A stretch of DNA of 64,000 bases from Methanosarcinales archaeon Met12 (lineage in GTDB: Archaea > Halobacteriota > UBA148 > JAJOKI01). Under the pieces are notes generated by a model. It was given only the letters and a program-made list of their open reading frames with translations, ran no database searches and was not told the origin of the DNA. Every line of letters begins with the position of its first letter. The stretch's first letter is position 1. Location of the stretch: positions 248,001 through 312,000 of the forward strand of contig CP017966.2 of assembly GCA_002813105.2 (NCBI GenBank). The letters are read 5' to 3'. The translations under genes were made by a program, and so were the position numbers. This document shows positions 34,766 through 43,520 of the stretch, piece after piece.

Positions 34766-34810
34766 GTTGAAACTCCGTAGGAGTTACAACTCTCGCAGAT
34801 GTTCCATCTG
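34766..34810 (+). promoter_or_regulatory. Two tandem hairpins upstream of the transporter
   Basis: A first hairpin, GTTGAAACTCC-GTA-GGAGTTACAAC (34766-34790), has an 11-base stem with one mismatch. A second, CAGATG-TTC-CATCTG (34796-34810), has a perfect 6-base stem. Both have 3-base loops and are 5 bases apart, ending 27 bases before the transporter ATG. In an RNA leader they could act as a cis-regulatory structure or attenuator; as DNA they could be protein-binding palindromes. No known riboswitch class is recognised. Confidence 0.4.
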
Positions 34811-34837
34811 TGACATATTGAAACGCTTACAACGTTG

Positions 34838-35794
34838 ATGCCAATGACGCTAATAGATGCAATCGTATCTCAGCTCACATCTCTCTGCATCAGGGTGCTT
34901 CCCCTGCTGATCATGGGCATCATAGGGGCGAACGTACTCTCGGAATTGGGATTGAGCAGGCGCTTTGCATTCCTCGTGCGACCATTAACGCGGAACGGAA
35001 ACCTGCCGGATGGGGCTGGTGTGGCAATTACGACATGCATGGCAAGCACTTCAGCCGGCTATGCGATGCTCGCAGGTTTTTATGAGCGGGGTGAGCTAAA
35101 CGAGCGGCAGGTCATCGTCACCACGCTTATGAAATCGTTTTTTGGCTCGATATCGCACATGATTCAATATCGTATACCAGTCATACTACCAATCCTTGGG
35201 ATGGCCGCAGGAGTATTATATCTGGGTGCAAGAATAGGTATCGCGCTTGGGATCACCCTATTTTCCGTCTTACTTGGACGTGTATTCCTTGAAAAGCCAG
35301 AGATACGGCGCTTTTCACCAGATGATGAAGATACTAGGTCAAATAAAGAAAAGGCGGTACAGGGGGCTAAGAAATCGATTCCAATATTATCAAAAGTGAT
35401 TCCCAGACTGTTCATCGTATATCTAATCGTGAGCATCATGATGCAACTCGGATGGCTTGATGTCATTTCGGGGGTTGCCGAGCCTGCAACAGGTCTTGTG
35501 GGGCTCCCTGGCGAATCCGCGATCGTCATAGCCACTCTGATATTCGAATATACATCTGGCGTCATCATCGCTGGAACGCTTCTACATAAACAAATTCTGA
35601 CCCCGGTGCAAACGGTCTGCGCGCTTCTTCTGGGCGGAATCATCTCGATGTCTGTGATGTATGTCAGGCATTCGCTGCCATCGAAAATAGCATATTTTGG
35701 GGCCAAGATGGGTACGAAGATAGCGCTTTATAATCTCATTGTCGATTTGGTTTTCACGTCCATCGTGCTGGTAGTATTATTATTGCAAATGTGA
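34838..35794 (+). CDS. Gate-domain (nucleoside-recognition-like) membrane transporter
   Basis: A 318-residue polytopic membrane protein. Two gate-like halves are visible, the first with CMASTSAGYAMLAGFYERGE near residue 73 and the second with LIFEYTSGVIIAGTLL near 247. The spacing fits the gate/nucleoside-recognition family, used by diverse transporters and not proof of a nucleoside substrate. It has about eight membrane helices and a charged loop near residue 160. ATG 34838 is used; TTG 34835 precedes it. It lies between the cobalt and nickel uptake loci and shares a motif with the cbiM promoter, so metal-related transport is one guess. Confidence 0.75.
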   Translation: MPMTLIDAIVSQLTSLCIRVLPLLIMGIIGANVLSELGLSRRFAFLVRPLTRNGNLPDGAGVAITTCMASTSAGYAMLAGFYERGELNERQVIVTTLMKSFFGSISHMIQYRIPVILPILGMAAGVLYLGARIGIALGITLFSVLLGRVFLEKPEIRRFSPDDEDTRSNKEKAVQGAKKSIPILSKVIPRLFIVYLIVSIMMQLGWLDVISGVAEPATGLVGLPGESAIVIATLIFEYTSGVIIAGTLLHKQILTPVQTVCALLLGGIISMSVMYVRHSLPSKIAYFGAKMGTKIALYNLIVDLVFTSIVLVVLLLQM

Positions 35795-35826
35795 GATGAT
35801 GCAATACTGCATTTGGATCAACGTGT

Positions 35827-35878
35827 CATTGGGAGGGTGAGTGGAACGATGACAAATCCATGATCGTTCCACCCAATG
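35827..35878 (+). terminator. Strong inverted repeat after the transporter
   Basis: GTGGAACGAT (35841-35850) and ATCGTTCCAC (35863-35872) form a perfect 10-base stem with a 12-base loop. Flanking CATTGG (35827-35832) and CCAATG (35873-35878) extend it to 16 base pairs with an 8-base bulge on the left. It starts 33 bases after the transporter stop. It may end transcription, protect the 3-prime end, or be a protein site before the nik operon. Confidence 0.5.
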
Positions 35879-35977
35879 TATCAATAGTAACCATAAGTAA
35901 TAAATTTTTCCCAAAAAATAACACGATATTTGATGAATGTTTAAGTTTGTGTTAAAAAATCCCTTAAAAATTGGAAA

Positions 35978-36015
35978 GTATTACAAATAATATTTTTGTA
36001 TGTTTATCGTATTAC
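35978..36015 (+). promoter_or_regulatory. GTATTAC direct repeats upstream of nikA
   Basis: GTATTAC occurs at 35978-35984 and again at 36009-36015, 31 bases apart (three helical turns), just before the nikA start at 36059. The same heptamer occurs on the minus strand in the cbiM leader (33172-33178), and a related AAAGTATTATTT precedes nikR. The sites could be operators for NikR or another metal sensor. Short A+T-rich words recur by chance, so this is tentative. Confidence 0.3.
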
Positions 36016-36058
36016 TAATCAAAAGATATTTATTACTGCAAACCTAAAGACGATTATC

Positions 36059-37615
36059 ATGCGTAATAAAACAATCAGTTTGGTTATGTGTATCTTGATG
36101 TTAAGCACCATGTTTTCTGGGTGTATTGAGCAGCCGGCAGAAGAGGTAGAGGTTGAAGTTCCGCAGGAAGTAGTTGCAGGGTTGGGGAGAGATGCTGGTG
36201 GAGTATATGGCGGCGCTCATCATCATCCACCTCTAACTCGTTTGTTCGAGATGCTGGTTACCACTGGTTTTGAATCAGAGGTCGTTCCGCAACTGGCAAC
36301 CTCGTGGGAAGTATCAGATGATGGATTAACCTGGACTTTTTATCTTCGCAAGGGTGTTTATTTTCACGATGGTACACCGTTTAATGCAGAGGCTGCTAAA
36401 TTTGCGTTAGAAATGCATAACATAAGACGTCCAGGTCACTTAGGCCCTATAGCATCACTCACGGCAATTGATGGATATACTTTGCAAATTATTCACACCG
36501 AGCCGTTTGCCCCGCTTCTTCATCAATTAACCTGGCCACTCTTTTCGATGGCTAGCCTTGCGGCTTTTGATGAAAAAGGTGTTATTGTGAATCCTATTGG
36601 AACCGGTCCATTTAAAGAAGAAGAATGGATTCCTGGTGAAAGGCTGGTCCTGGTGAGGAATGAAGATTATTGGGGAGGAACGCCCAAATTGGAGAGAATC
36701 ACCCTTATGCACATTCCTGATGACATAACTCGTGCTATGTCCCTAGAAGCAGGTGAGATAGCTATGATCATCGATGTTGGAGGAGTGCCACCTGAATATG
36801 TAAAAGTTTTAGAAAACAATCCTGAAATTGATGTCCTAACAAAACCAATAACGACGGTTCGTTATTTAATTTTCAACAATCAAAGACCACCTTTCGATGA
36901 TGTAAAAGTGAGGCAGGCAGTTCAGTGGGGGATTGATCAGGAATCCATCGTGAAGTTTGGGCTTGAAGGGATTGGAGTGCCCTTGGGGAGTATAGTTGCC
37001 CCTGCTGTTGTTGAATGGAATAACCCAGATATAATGGTTAAATATAATGTTGGAATGGCAAAGCAACTTTTAAATGAAGCTGGATGGGCAGATACTGATG
37101 GTGATGGTATCCTGGATAAAAATGGGGAGGAGTTCAGAGTTGTGTTGGTTATAAGTCCTTGTTGGCCAGCCCCTACTCTTGCGGAAATTATCCAGGGTCA
37201 GTTGCGTGAGATAGGAATTATTGTGGAAATACAAGTTTTAGAGCATGGTGCTTGGAGAGATGCCATACGAGCGGGTGAACACGATATGACGATACACGCC
37301 CTTTCGTTCATAGGTCCTCATAATGCTCTTTATCGGAGTTTTCACTCAGAGGGGGATCTGAATTTAGGAAGAGGCACGTTTTTCAACAATTCCCGGGTAA
37401 ACGAACTGGCGGAACTTGGAAAGGTAACAATGAATCATGATGAACGACGTCAAATATACCTTGAAGTACAGGAAATCATTGCTGAAGAATCTCCGGTGGT
37501 TCCTATTTTTGGGGAGGTGATGATTAACGCCGTCCGGGATGACATAAGAGGATACAAGCTCCACCCTTGGTTTGTCGTCAACTGGGAAGATATCTATGTG
37601 GCGAGTGAGCAGTAA
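36059..37615 (+). CDS. nikA: Nickel/peptide ABC transporter substrate-binding lipoprotein
   Basis: A 518-residue SBP_bac_5 protein. The N-terminal signal (RNKTISLVMCILMLSTMFSGC) ends in the lipobox FSGC, so it is anchored outside the membrane. LATSWEVSDDGLTWTFYLRK and GTPFNAEAAKFALE are family hallmarks. GGAHHHPPLTRLFEML near residue 50 has three adjacent histidines where the ligand pocket begins. ATG 36059 is chosen because it gives a clean signal peptide. It heads the operon nikA-methyltransferase-nikBCDE; nikR nearby supports nickel, perhaps as a chelate, over peptides. Confidence 0.82.
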   Translation: MRNKTISLVMCILMLSTMFSGCIEQPAEEVEVEVPQEVVAGLGRDAGGVYGGAHHHPPLTRLFEMLVTTGFESEVVPQLATSWEVSDDGLTWTFYLRKGVYFHDGTPFNAEAAKFALEMHNIRRPGHLGPIASLTAIDGYTLQIIHTEPFAPLLHQLTWPLFSMASLAAFDEKGVIVNPIGTGPFKEEEWIPGERLVLVRNEDYWGGTPKLERITLMHIPDDITRAMSLEAGEIAMIIDVGGVPPEYVKVLENNPEIDVLTKPITTVRYLIFNNQRPPFDDVKVRQAVQWGIDQESIVKFGLEGIGVPLGSIVAPAVVEWNNPDIMVKYNVGMAKQLLNEAGWADTDGDGILDKNGEEFRVVLVISPCWPAPTLAEIIQGQLREIGIIVEIQVLEHGAWRDAIRAGEHDMTIHALSFIGPHNALYRSFHSEGDLNLGRGTFFNNSRVNELAELGKVTMNHDERRQIYLEVQEIIAEESPVVPIFGEVMINAVRDDIRGYKLHPWFVVNWEDIYVASEQ

Positions 37616-37634
37616 TTTCATTTAGGATAATATC

Positions 37635-38435
37635 ATGAACTGGTCTGACGAATGGCGAAAACTGGTGCTGGGGTCATCGCTCAGAAGGGGCGGTGACCCT
37701 TTTACTTCAAGGGAATTCGTCGAATGGTATGACCTGCAGCTTGCACATAATGGTTATCCCGGGATCATGTTGGACAAAATCCGAAGCCATCTAAATAAGA
37801 ATTCAACGGTACTGGATATCGGCGCCGGTACGGGCGCCTTTGCCATTCCCCTCACTCAAGAGGTTAAAGAGGTCACGGTGGTGGAGCCATCGGCCGAGAT
37901 GCTCACCCATCTGCGTCGCAAAATGGACACGCCTAACCTCCGCATCATCAACCAGCGCTGGGAAGATGTTGACCTCGAGGAAATCGGCCAGCATGACATG
38001 ATAATAGCCGCCCATTCGCTCTACGATATTACCGACATTGAGACCGCACTGAAAAAGATGATATCAGCAACGAAAAAACACCTTTACATCATTATGGGAG
38101 CTGGCAAGTCAAGTTTTTATACTGATATCTGGCGGCGCTTCAAAGAGGGAGAATATCATCCTCCGCCCAGTTTCATTCACCTCTATAATGTCCTCTATGA
38201 GCTGGGAATATCTGCTAATGTAGAAATGATAAAAACTCCCCGGGACCAGGTTTATCTGAGCATTGAACAGGCAGCAAAGCACTGGATAATTCGACTTGAT
38301 CTACCACCCGAAAAGAAAGATGAGTTGCGGGCATATTTACTGAATTGCCTGAAGGAAAAAGATGGAATGCTATATCTGAAAGAGGAAGGACAGAGTGCGG
38401 TTATATGTGTTGAAGTAGGTGATACCAATTGCTAA
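37635..38435 (+). CDS. Class I SAM-dependent methyltransferase in the nik operon
   Basis: A 266-residue Rossmann-fold methyltransferase. SAM motif I is VLDIGAGTGAFAIPL near residue 56; VTVVEPSAEML follows as motif II; and DMIIAAHSLYDI is the motif IV-like strand. It is inserted between nikA and nikB, 19 bases after nikA and overlapping nikB by 7 bases, so it is part of the transport operon. Methyltransferases are not transporter subunits; it may methylate a nickel-binding small molecule or sense/modify the imported chelate. The substrate is unknown. Confidence 0.85.
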   Translation: MNWSDEWRKLVLGSSLRRGGDPFTSREFVEWYDLQLAHNGYPGIMLDKIRSHLNKNSTVLDIGAGTGAFAIPLTQEVKEVTVVEPSAEMLTHLRRKMDTPNLRIINQRWEDVDLEEIGQHDMIIAAHSLYDITDIETALKKMISATKKHLYIIMGAGKSSFYTDIWRRFKEGEYHPPPSFIHLYNVLYELGISANVEMIKTPRDQVYLSIEQAAKHWIIRLDLPPEKKDELRAYLLNCLKEKDGMLYLKEEGQSAVICVEVGDTNC

Positions 38436-39367
38436 CCTATATCCTCCGCAGAATCTGCCTGATGGTTTTTATCTTATTGGGCGTATCCATCATCACCTTT
38501 TCCCTGATGCATTTTGTGCCTGGCGATCCAGCAGAGGTAATCGCCATCGAAAGATATGGAGAGGAGGTTACAGCAGAGACGATTGAACATGTAAGAAGGG
38601 AATTGGAACTCGATCAACCGATTTACATCCAGTATTTTCGCTGGCTAATCAATGTTCTTCATGGCGACCTTGGATATTCTCATCGTACCGACCGGCCGGT
38701 TTTAGATGAAATCATGGCCAGATTGCCCGCCACAGTAGAGCTTGCCCTAGCGGGTATGCTGGTATCTCTTATCATAGCGATTCCAGTTGGGATCATCTCG
38801 GCAACCAAGCAATACTCAATAGTTGACAATGTTTCCATGTTTGGTGCTCTCTTAGGGGTTTCCATGCCCAATTTCTGGCTTGGACTGTTGCTCATATTGT
38901 TTTTTTCGGTGCATCTCGGCTGGCTTCCGGTCTTTGGTCGGGGAGGAATAGAACACCTCATATTGCCAGCCATAACCCTTGGAACGGGCATGGCCGCAAT
39001 CACGACCAGATTGATGAGATCAAGCATGCTCGAGGTGCTCAGGCAGGATTATATCAGGACAGCGAGGGCAAAGGGCTTGAGCGAAAAAGTGGTTATCAAC
39101 AAACACGCATTGAAAAACGCACTGATCCCAGTGGTTACGGTTGTGGGCTTGCAGTTCGGCTTTCTTTTAGAGGGTGCAGTTATAGTCGAGGTGATATTTG
39201 CCTGGCCAGGAGTGGGCAGGTTATTAGTAGATTCGATATTTGCCCGAGACTTTCCCGTGATACAGGGATGCATTTTGTTCATTGCAGTAATGTTTGTACT
39301 CGTCAATCTATTGGTTGACATTTCTTATGCCTATTTAGATCCAAAAATACGTTACGAGGCAAGATAA
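38429..39367 (+). CDS. nikB: Nickel/peptide ABC permease NikB
   Basis: A 312-residue permease with six membrane helices and the usual N-terminal LTYILRRICLMVFILLGVS and FVPGDPAEVIA. The cytoplasmic EAA loop is seen as DYIRTARAKGLSEKVVINKH near residue 209, which contacts the ATPases. The TTG start at 38429 overlaps the methyltransferase stop. Sequence fits the DppB/NikB/OppB group; the nickel call is from the operon and nikR. Confidence 0.88.
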   Translation: MLTYILRRICLMVFILLGVSIITFSLMHFVPGDPAEVIAIERYGEEVTAETIEHVRRELELDQPIYIQYFRWLINVLHGDLGYSHRTDRPVLDEIMARLPATVELALAGMLVSLIIAIPVGIISATKQYSIVDNVSMFGALLGVSMPNFWLGLLLILFFSVHLGWLPVFGRGGIEHLILPAITLGTGMAAITTRLMRSSMLEVLRQDYIRTARAKGLSEKVVINKHALKNALIPVVTVVGLQFGFLLEGAVIVEVIFAWPGVGRLLVDSIFARDFPVIQGCILFIAVMFVLVNLLVDISYAYLDPKIRYEAR

Positions 39368-40248
39368 TGCACGATATCGTAATAAAAATTATAGAAAGCA
39401 AGCTGCCATTCATCGAGGTTTTCAGGAGACTTAAAAAGCATCGCCTAGCAGTAATTGGTGCAGCAATTATTCTTACGCTATTCTTCGTCGCTGTATTTGC
39501 ACCTTTCATCGCTCCCCATGATCCGATTGAGCAAAATTTGGAGAACCGTTTACTGTCACCGAACACAGAACATCCATTAGGAGCTGATAATCTTGGCCGC
39601 TGTATTTTAAGCAGGCTTATTTATGGCACAAGAGTTTCGCTGCAAATCGGTATTATGGTCGTTGGCATCACAGTGATCATCGGTGTCTCACTGGGATTGA
39701 TTGCTGGTTATCTGGGCGGTCTGATCGATGAGATGATCATGCGAAGTGTTGATATCCTGCTTGCTTTTCCCGGCATTATATTGGCGTTGGCGATCGCAGG
39801 TATATTGGGCCCATCTCTCTTCAACGTCATGCTGGCATTGGCAGTCGTTGGTTGGACCAGTTATGCCCGGGTGGTCCGGGGGTCGGTGCTGTCGGTGAAA
39901 GAAAAGGAGTTTGTTGAGGCGGCAAGGGCGCTTGGCGCTAGTGATGCACGTATCATGTTCCGTCATATTCTGCCAAACGTCATGGCGCCGGTGATCGTGA
40001 TGGCAACGCTTGGCATGGCTCATGTGATTTTAGCTGCTGCAGCATTGAGTTTCTTGGGGCTGGGAGCACAGCCACCCACCCCTGAGTGGGGTTCGATGCT
40101 AAACGCCGGTCGTGCCTTCATGCGAACAGCACCACACCTGACAATCTTTCCAGGGCTGGTCATAATGGTGACTGTCCTGGCGTTCAATTTCCTGGGTGAT
40201 GGGCTCAGAGATACTCTAGACCCGCGGCTGAAGGGGATGATAAGATGA
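39367..40248 (+). CDS. nikC: Nickel/peptide ABC permease NikC
   Basis: A 293-residue second permease with the OppC-type N-terminal domain ([20 protein letters not shown], then [11 protein letters not shown]) and [19 protein letters not shown] near residue 58. The EAA loop [20 protein letters not shown] is near 180, and the C-terminal [19 protein letters not shown] is typical. It overlaps nikB by one base (TAATG) and nikD by four, so it is tightly coupled. Confidence 0.9.
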   Translation: MHDIVIKIIESKLPFIEVFRRLKKHRLAVIGAAIILTLFFVAVFAPFIAPHDPIEQNLENRLLSPNTEHPLGADNLGRCILSRLIYGTRVSLQIGIMVVGITVIIGVSLGLIAGYLGGLIDEMIMRSVDILLAFPGIILALAIAGILGPSLFNVMLALAVVGWTSYARVVRGSVLSVKEKEFVEAARALGASDARIMFRHILPNVMAPVIVMATLGMAHVILAAAALSFLGLGAQPPTPEWGSMLNAGRAFMRTAPHLTIFPGLVIMVTVLAFNFLGDGLRDTLDPRLKGMIR

Positions 40249-41207
40249 CCGAGCCGCTGTTGAGCATACATGACCTGGGGGCTCATTTTTTTACTGAAGA
40301 TGGGGTGGTGAGGGCTGTGGATGGAGTATCTCTAACAATAGGTAGAAGAGAGACCGTCGGGTTGGTCGGCGAATCTGGGTGTGGGAAATCCGTTACAGCA
40401 CTTTCGATTATGAGATTAATTCCAAATCCAGGCAGAATCGTTGATGGGGAGATCTTGTTTGAAAATGAGAACCTCCTCGAGAAAAGCGAAGATGAAATGC
40501 GAAAAATCAGGGGCAATAAAATCTCAATGATCTTTCAAGAGCCTATGAGCTCATTAAATCCCGTCCTGACGGTCGGAGAGCAAATAGCAGAGGCCATCAG
40601 ATTGCATCAAGGGCTGAGCAGCTCGAACGCAAAAAGAAAAGCAGTTGAGATGATGAAATTGGTGGGAATCCCCTCGCCTTCGACAAGAGTGAACGAATAT
40701 CCGCATCAACTGAGTGGTGGCATGCGGCAACGCGTTATGATCGCTATGGCTCTCTCTTGTAATCCTTCCCTGCTTATTGCTGACGAGCCGACCACGGCGC
40801 TTGATGTTACCATACAGGCACAGATCTTGGAGCTGATGAAAAACCTGATAAAGGATTTTGGCTCTTCTTTGCTGTTAATCACACATGACTTTGGAGTTAT
40901 AGCTGAAGTATGCGACAAAGTTGCAGTCATGTATGCGGGGAGCATTGTTGAATGTGCTCATACCAAAGCGCTCTTTAAAAATCCCAAGCATCCTTATGCA
41001 CGCGGATTGCTTGACTTAATCCCCAGAATAGACGTTGGTGCTGAGCAGTTTGAGATCATTGACGGAACCGTTCCCAATCTAGCCAATCCACCTACGGGCT
41101 GCAAGTTTCATCCTAGATGTCCACATGTCAGAGAGATTTGTAGCAAACAAAAACCCCAACTCGTTGAAGTCGAGTCAGAGCATTTTGTGAGTTGTTTGAT
41201 GTACTAA
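40245..41207 (+). CDS. nikD: Nickel/peptide ABC ATPase NikD
   Basis: A 320-residue ATPase of the OppD/DppD type. Walker [14 protein letters not shown] is near residue 43, the signature [15 protein letters not shown] near 157, and Walker [15 protein letters not shown] near 180. The C-terminal oligopeptide-type extension has [14 protein letters not shown], whose cysteines often hold an Fe-S cluster. It overlaps nikC by 4 bases. Confidence 0.9.
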   Translation: MTEPLLSIHDLGAHFFTEDGVVRAVDGVSLTIGRRETVGLVGESGCGKSVTALSIMRLIPNPGRIVDGEILFENENLLEKSEDEMRKIRGNKISMIFQEPMSSLNPVLTVGEQIAEAIRLHQGLSSSNAKRKAVEMMKLVGIPSPSTRVNEYPHQLSGGMRQRVMIAMALSCNPSLLIADEPTTALDVTIQAQILELMKNLIKDFGSSLLLITHDFGVIAEVCDKVAVMYAGSIVECAHTKALFKNPKHPYARGLLDLIPRIDVGAEQFEIIDGTVPNLANPPTGCKFHPRCPHVREICSKQKPQLVEVESEHFVSCLMY

Positions 41208-41218
41208 AAAGGTGTGCC

Positions 41219-42184
41219 ATGATGCGGGATATACTGCTAGAAACTAAGGGTTTGAAAAAATATTTTTTGACAGAGGGACTGTTTTCAAGAAAAGGTGAGG
41301 TGGTGCACGCAGTCGATGGTATAAGCTTTTGTATCAAAAGAGGGGAAACGTTTGGCTTGGTTGGTGAATCTGGTTGTGGAAAGTCGACGATCGGAAAACT
41401 CGTTTTGCGTCTTTTGGAGCCTACAGCTGGCAAAGTTTACTTTGAGGGTCATGACATATTCGAGCTGGATAAAAAGGAGATGCAAAGGCTGAGGCATAAA
41501 ATGCAGGTGATTTTTCAAGATCCGTTTGCCTCGCTCAACCCACGAATGACCGTTGGAGACATAATCAGTGAGCCACTGGAGATACACAATCTGGTTAGTA
41601 AATCTGAAAGGGAAGAGAGGATCTTAAAGTTGATGGAGTTGGTTGGCTTAAGCTCCGAGCATGCTACAAGATACCCACATGAGTTTAGTGGTGGACAAAG
41701 GCAGAGGATCGGAATTGCCAGGGCGCTTGCCGTAGACCCCGTATTCATCGTTGCAGACGAGCCTGTGTCATCTCTAGATATATCTATACGGGCGCAAATA
41801 CTCAATTTAATGCAGGATTTACAGAAAAATCTCGGGCTCACTTATCTGTTTATAGCACATGACTTGGGTATGATCAAACACTTAAGTGACCGAGTCGCTG
41901 TGATGTACTTGGGCAAGATCGTTGAGATGGGCACGACCGGAAGCATATTTAACGATCCTCAACATCCATACACACAAACCCTACTCTCGGCGATCACAAT
42001 TCCTGACCCGGAAGTCAAGCGAAAACGGATCATCCTAAAAGGAGAGATGCCAAGTCCAATTGTCCCCCCTACTGGCTGTAGATTTCATACTAGGTGTCCC
42101 TGTAGGACTGATAAGTGTGATGAGATAGAGCCAAAACTTATCGATATCGGAAATGAGCACTTTGTGAGCTGCCATTTGGCGTAA
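41219..42184 (+). CDS. nikE: Nickel/peptide ABC ATPase NikE
   Basis: A 321-residue ATPase of the OppF/DppF type. Walker [14 protein letters not shown] is near residue 52, the signature FSGGQRQRIGIARAL near 157, and Walker B FIVADEPVSSLDIS near 179. The C-terminal CRFHTRCPCRTDKC again has Fe-S-type cysteines. ATG 41219 is taken, with GGTGT upstream; the open frame extends earlier only into nikD. Last gene of the ABC operon, 76 bases before nikR. Confidence 0.9.
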   Translation: MMRDILLETKGLKKYFLTEGLFSRKGEVVHAVDGISFCIKRGETFGLVGESGCGKSTIGKLVLRLLEPTAGKVYFEGHDIFELDKKEMQRLRHKMQVIFQDPFASLNPRMTVGDIISEPLEIHNLVSKSEREERILKLMELVGLSSEHATRYPHEFSGGQRQRIGIARALAVDPVFIVADEPVSSLDISIRAQILNLMQDLQKNLGLTYLFIAHDLGMIKHLSDRVAVMYLGKIVEMGTTGSIFNDPQHPYTQTLLSAITIPDPEVKRKRIILKGEMPSPIVPPTGCRFHTRCPCRTDKCDEIEPKLIDIGNEHFVSCHLA

Positions 42185-42260
42185 AGCATTTCAAAAGGCA
42201 GTAGGAAGCAAAGTATTATTTATTGCTACGAACTATACACGAAGGTAACAAGGTGAGCTT

Positions 42261-42683
42261 ATGCAGAAGGAACTGATGAGGATTGGCGTATCACTTCCAG
42301 CAAATTTGTTGGGTAGATTCGATGAGATCATAGCACAGAGAGGATATTCCTCCCGCTCAGAGGGGATAAGAGACGCGATTCGAAGCTACATCGTGGACTA
42401 CGAGTGGATGAGCAGAGAGGAGGGTGAGAAGGTCGGCGTGATAACGCTCATCTACGACCATCATAAGCGCGGATTGGGTAATACGCTCACGGACTTGCAA
42501 CACAAATTCTTGAAGTTGATCGAGTCATCGCTTCACGTTCATATAGACCATGAGAATTGTATGGAAGTCGTACTGGTCAAGGGTGATGCAAAAGACGTTA
42601 AAATCCTCGTGGAAAAAATAATGGCGCTTAAAGGAGTGAAGCACGTGAAATTGACGATTACTTCGCTGGGCGAGGGGCTTTAG
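42261..42683 (+). CDS. nikR: Nickel-responsive repressor NikR
   Basis: A 140-residue nickel-sensing repressor. The N-terminal ribbon-helix-helix is [20 protein letters not shown], then [14 protein letters not shown]. The ACT-like metal domain has the conserved ligands: His in [11 protein letters not shown], His in [17 protein letters not shown] with two His and one Cys. ATG 42261 has AAGGTGAG upstream. It follows the transport operon on the same strand, which supports nickel as the substrate and self-regulation. Confidence 0.95.
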   Translation: MQKELMRIGVSLPANLLGRFDEIIAQRGYSSRSEGIRDAIRSYIVDYEWMSREEGEKVGVITLIYDHHKRGLGNTLTDLQHKFLKLIESSLHVHIDHENCMEVVLVKGDAKDVKILVEKIMALKGVKHVKLTITSLGEGL

Positions 42684-42725
42684 ACACTCTGGCATGGTTT
42701 GACCCATTTTCGTTCAAATCGTCAC

Positions 42726-42794
42726 GGTAGTGTAGAAAAATCGGTTGATGACCGTAAACCTCTTGGTATGATCAACCTAAGACTCTACAGAACC
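42726..42794 (+). mobile_element. Small terminal-inverted-repeat element (copy A)
   Basis: A 69-base segment in the nikR-grpE gap. The left end is GGTAGTGTAGAAAAA, the right end TCTACAGAACC; the ends are inverted repeats (TGTAGA/TCTACA). Inside is CGGTTGATGACCG, a small palindrome. A second copy in the opposite orientation is at 59705-59756, sharing ACGGTAGTGTAGAAAA, the CGGTT-AACCG-like core, and CTACAGAACC. The pair looks like MITE- or IS-end remnants. No transposase gene is in the window. Confidence 0.5.
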
Positions 42795-43015
42795 TTCTTC
42801 ACCCATAATACATAAGTCATCTAAATAGATTATTAATAGAAAAGAAGATATCTGAATCCGTAAAGTCAAACTTGATTGCTTCATCCACACAGGGTGGAGG
42901 GGAGCAAATCTGTGCTCACGGATCCATGAGATAGAAAACAAAGTAGAGGGATGAATTATGACGGTCAAGATTCGGGAAAAACAGGGCGATAAAAAAATCA
43001 GGTGAAGAGAAGAAG

Positions 43016-43501
43016 ATGTCCCGTAAAATTAGGGTGCTGGAGAAGGAACTTGAAGAGAAGACAAAGTTAGCTGATGCATATTTAGACCAGTTGAAATATT
43101 TACAAGCAGACTTTGAGAATTATAAAAAGTCGGTAGAAAAAGAAAAACTGGAATTCGTGAAATTCGCCAACGAAAAGTTAATAAAAGAGTTGCTGATTAG
43201 TATTGATGATTTTGAAAGAGCGATAGATTCAGTAAAGGATAAAGAAGAGTTAAGAGGGGTGGGACTAATATATAAAAATATTTTAAAGATATTAGGGGGG
43301 CATGGATTGAAAAGGATCGAATGTTTGGGTAAAAAATTTGACCCATACTACCATGAAGCCGTCCTGAAAGAAAAGTCTGATAAAGAAGATGGCACCATCA
43401 TAGATGAGCTTCAAAAAGGATATCTACTGCATTCAAATGTTTTGAGGTACGCAAAAGTGAAGGTAGCAGACAATCAGTGTAAAAATGATTTAAAGAAATA
43501 G
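43016..43501 (+). CDS. grpE: Nucleotide exchange factor GrpE
   Basis: A 161-residue GrpE, co-chaperone that releases ADP from DnaK. The long N-terminal helix contains [24 protein letters not shown] split across the region to residue 43, followed by IDDFERAI and a C-terminal beta wing ending in [15 protein letters not shown]. This ATG is inside the gene: a better ribosome site (GAGGGATGAATT) and ATG lie at 42958, whose frame (TVKIREKQGDKK) would join after a one-base change in the A-run 42991-42997. The full protein would be about 180 residues. First gene of grpE-dnaK-dnaJ. Confidence 0.9.
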   Translation: MSRKIRVLEKELEEKTKLADAYLDQLKYLQADFENYKKSVEKEKLEFVKFANEKLIKELLISIDDFERAIDSVKDKEELRGVGLIYKNILKILGGHGLKRIECLGKKFDPYYHEAVLKEKSDKEDGTIIDELQKGYLLHSNVLRYAKVKVADNQCKNDLKK

Positions 43502-43520
43502 TGTTGGGGGATTGTTAAAA

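Larger units (their letters stand above)
34454..34837. other. Noncoding stretch with repeats and hairpins
   Basis: 384 bases without a gene, between the minus-strand cassette and the plus-strand transporter. From left to right it holds the cassette promoter, three 13-base direct repeats (34530-34580), two copies of a 12-base motif (34652-34663 and 34722-34733), palindromic A+T-rich segments (TTAAATTTAA, CTAAAATTTAG near 34678-34702), and two adjacent hairpins (34766-34810) just before the transporter. It probably carries both divergent promoters and their control sites. Confidence 0.6.

Noticed and set aside
42684-42957. Search for an RNA gene in the nikR-grpE gap
   Set aside because: Apart from the small inverted-repeat element and the grpE leader I see no tRNA-like fold or conserved RNA motif.
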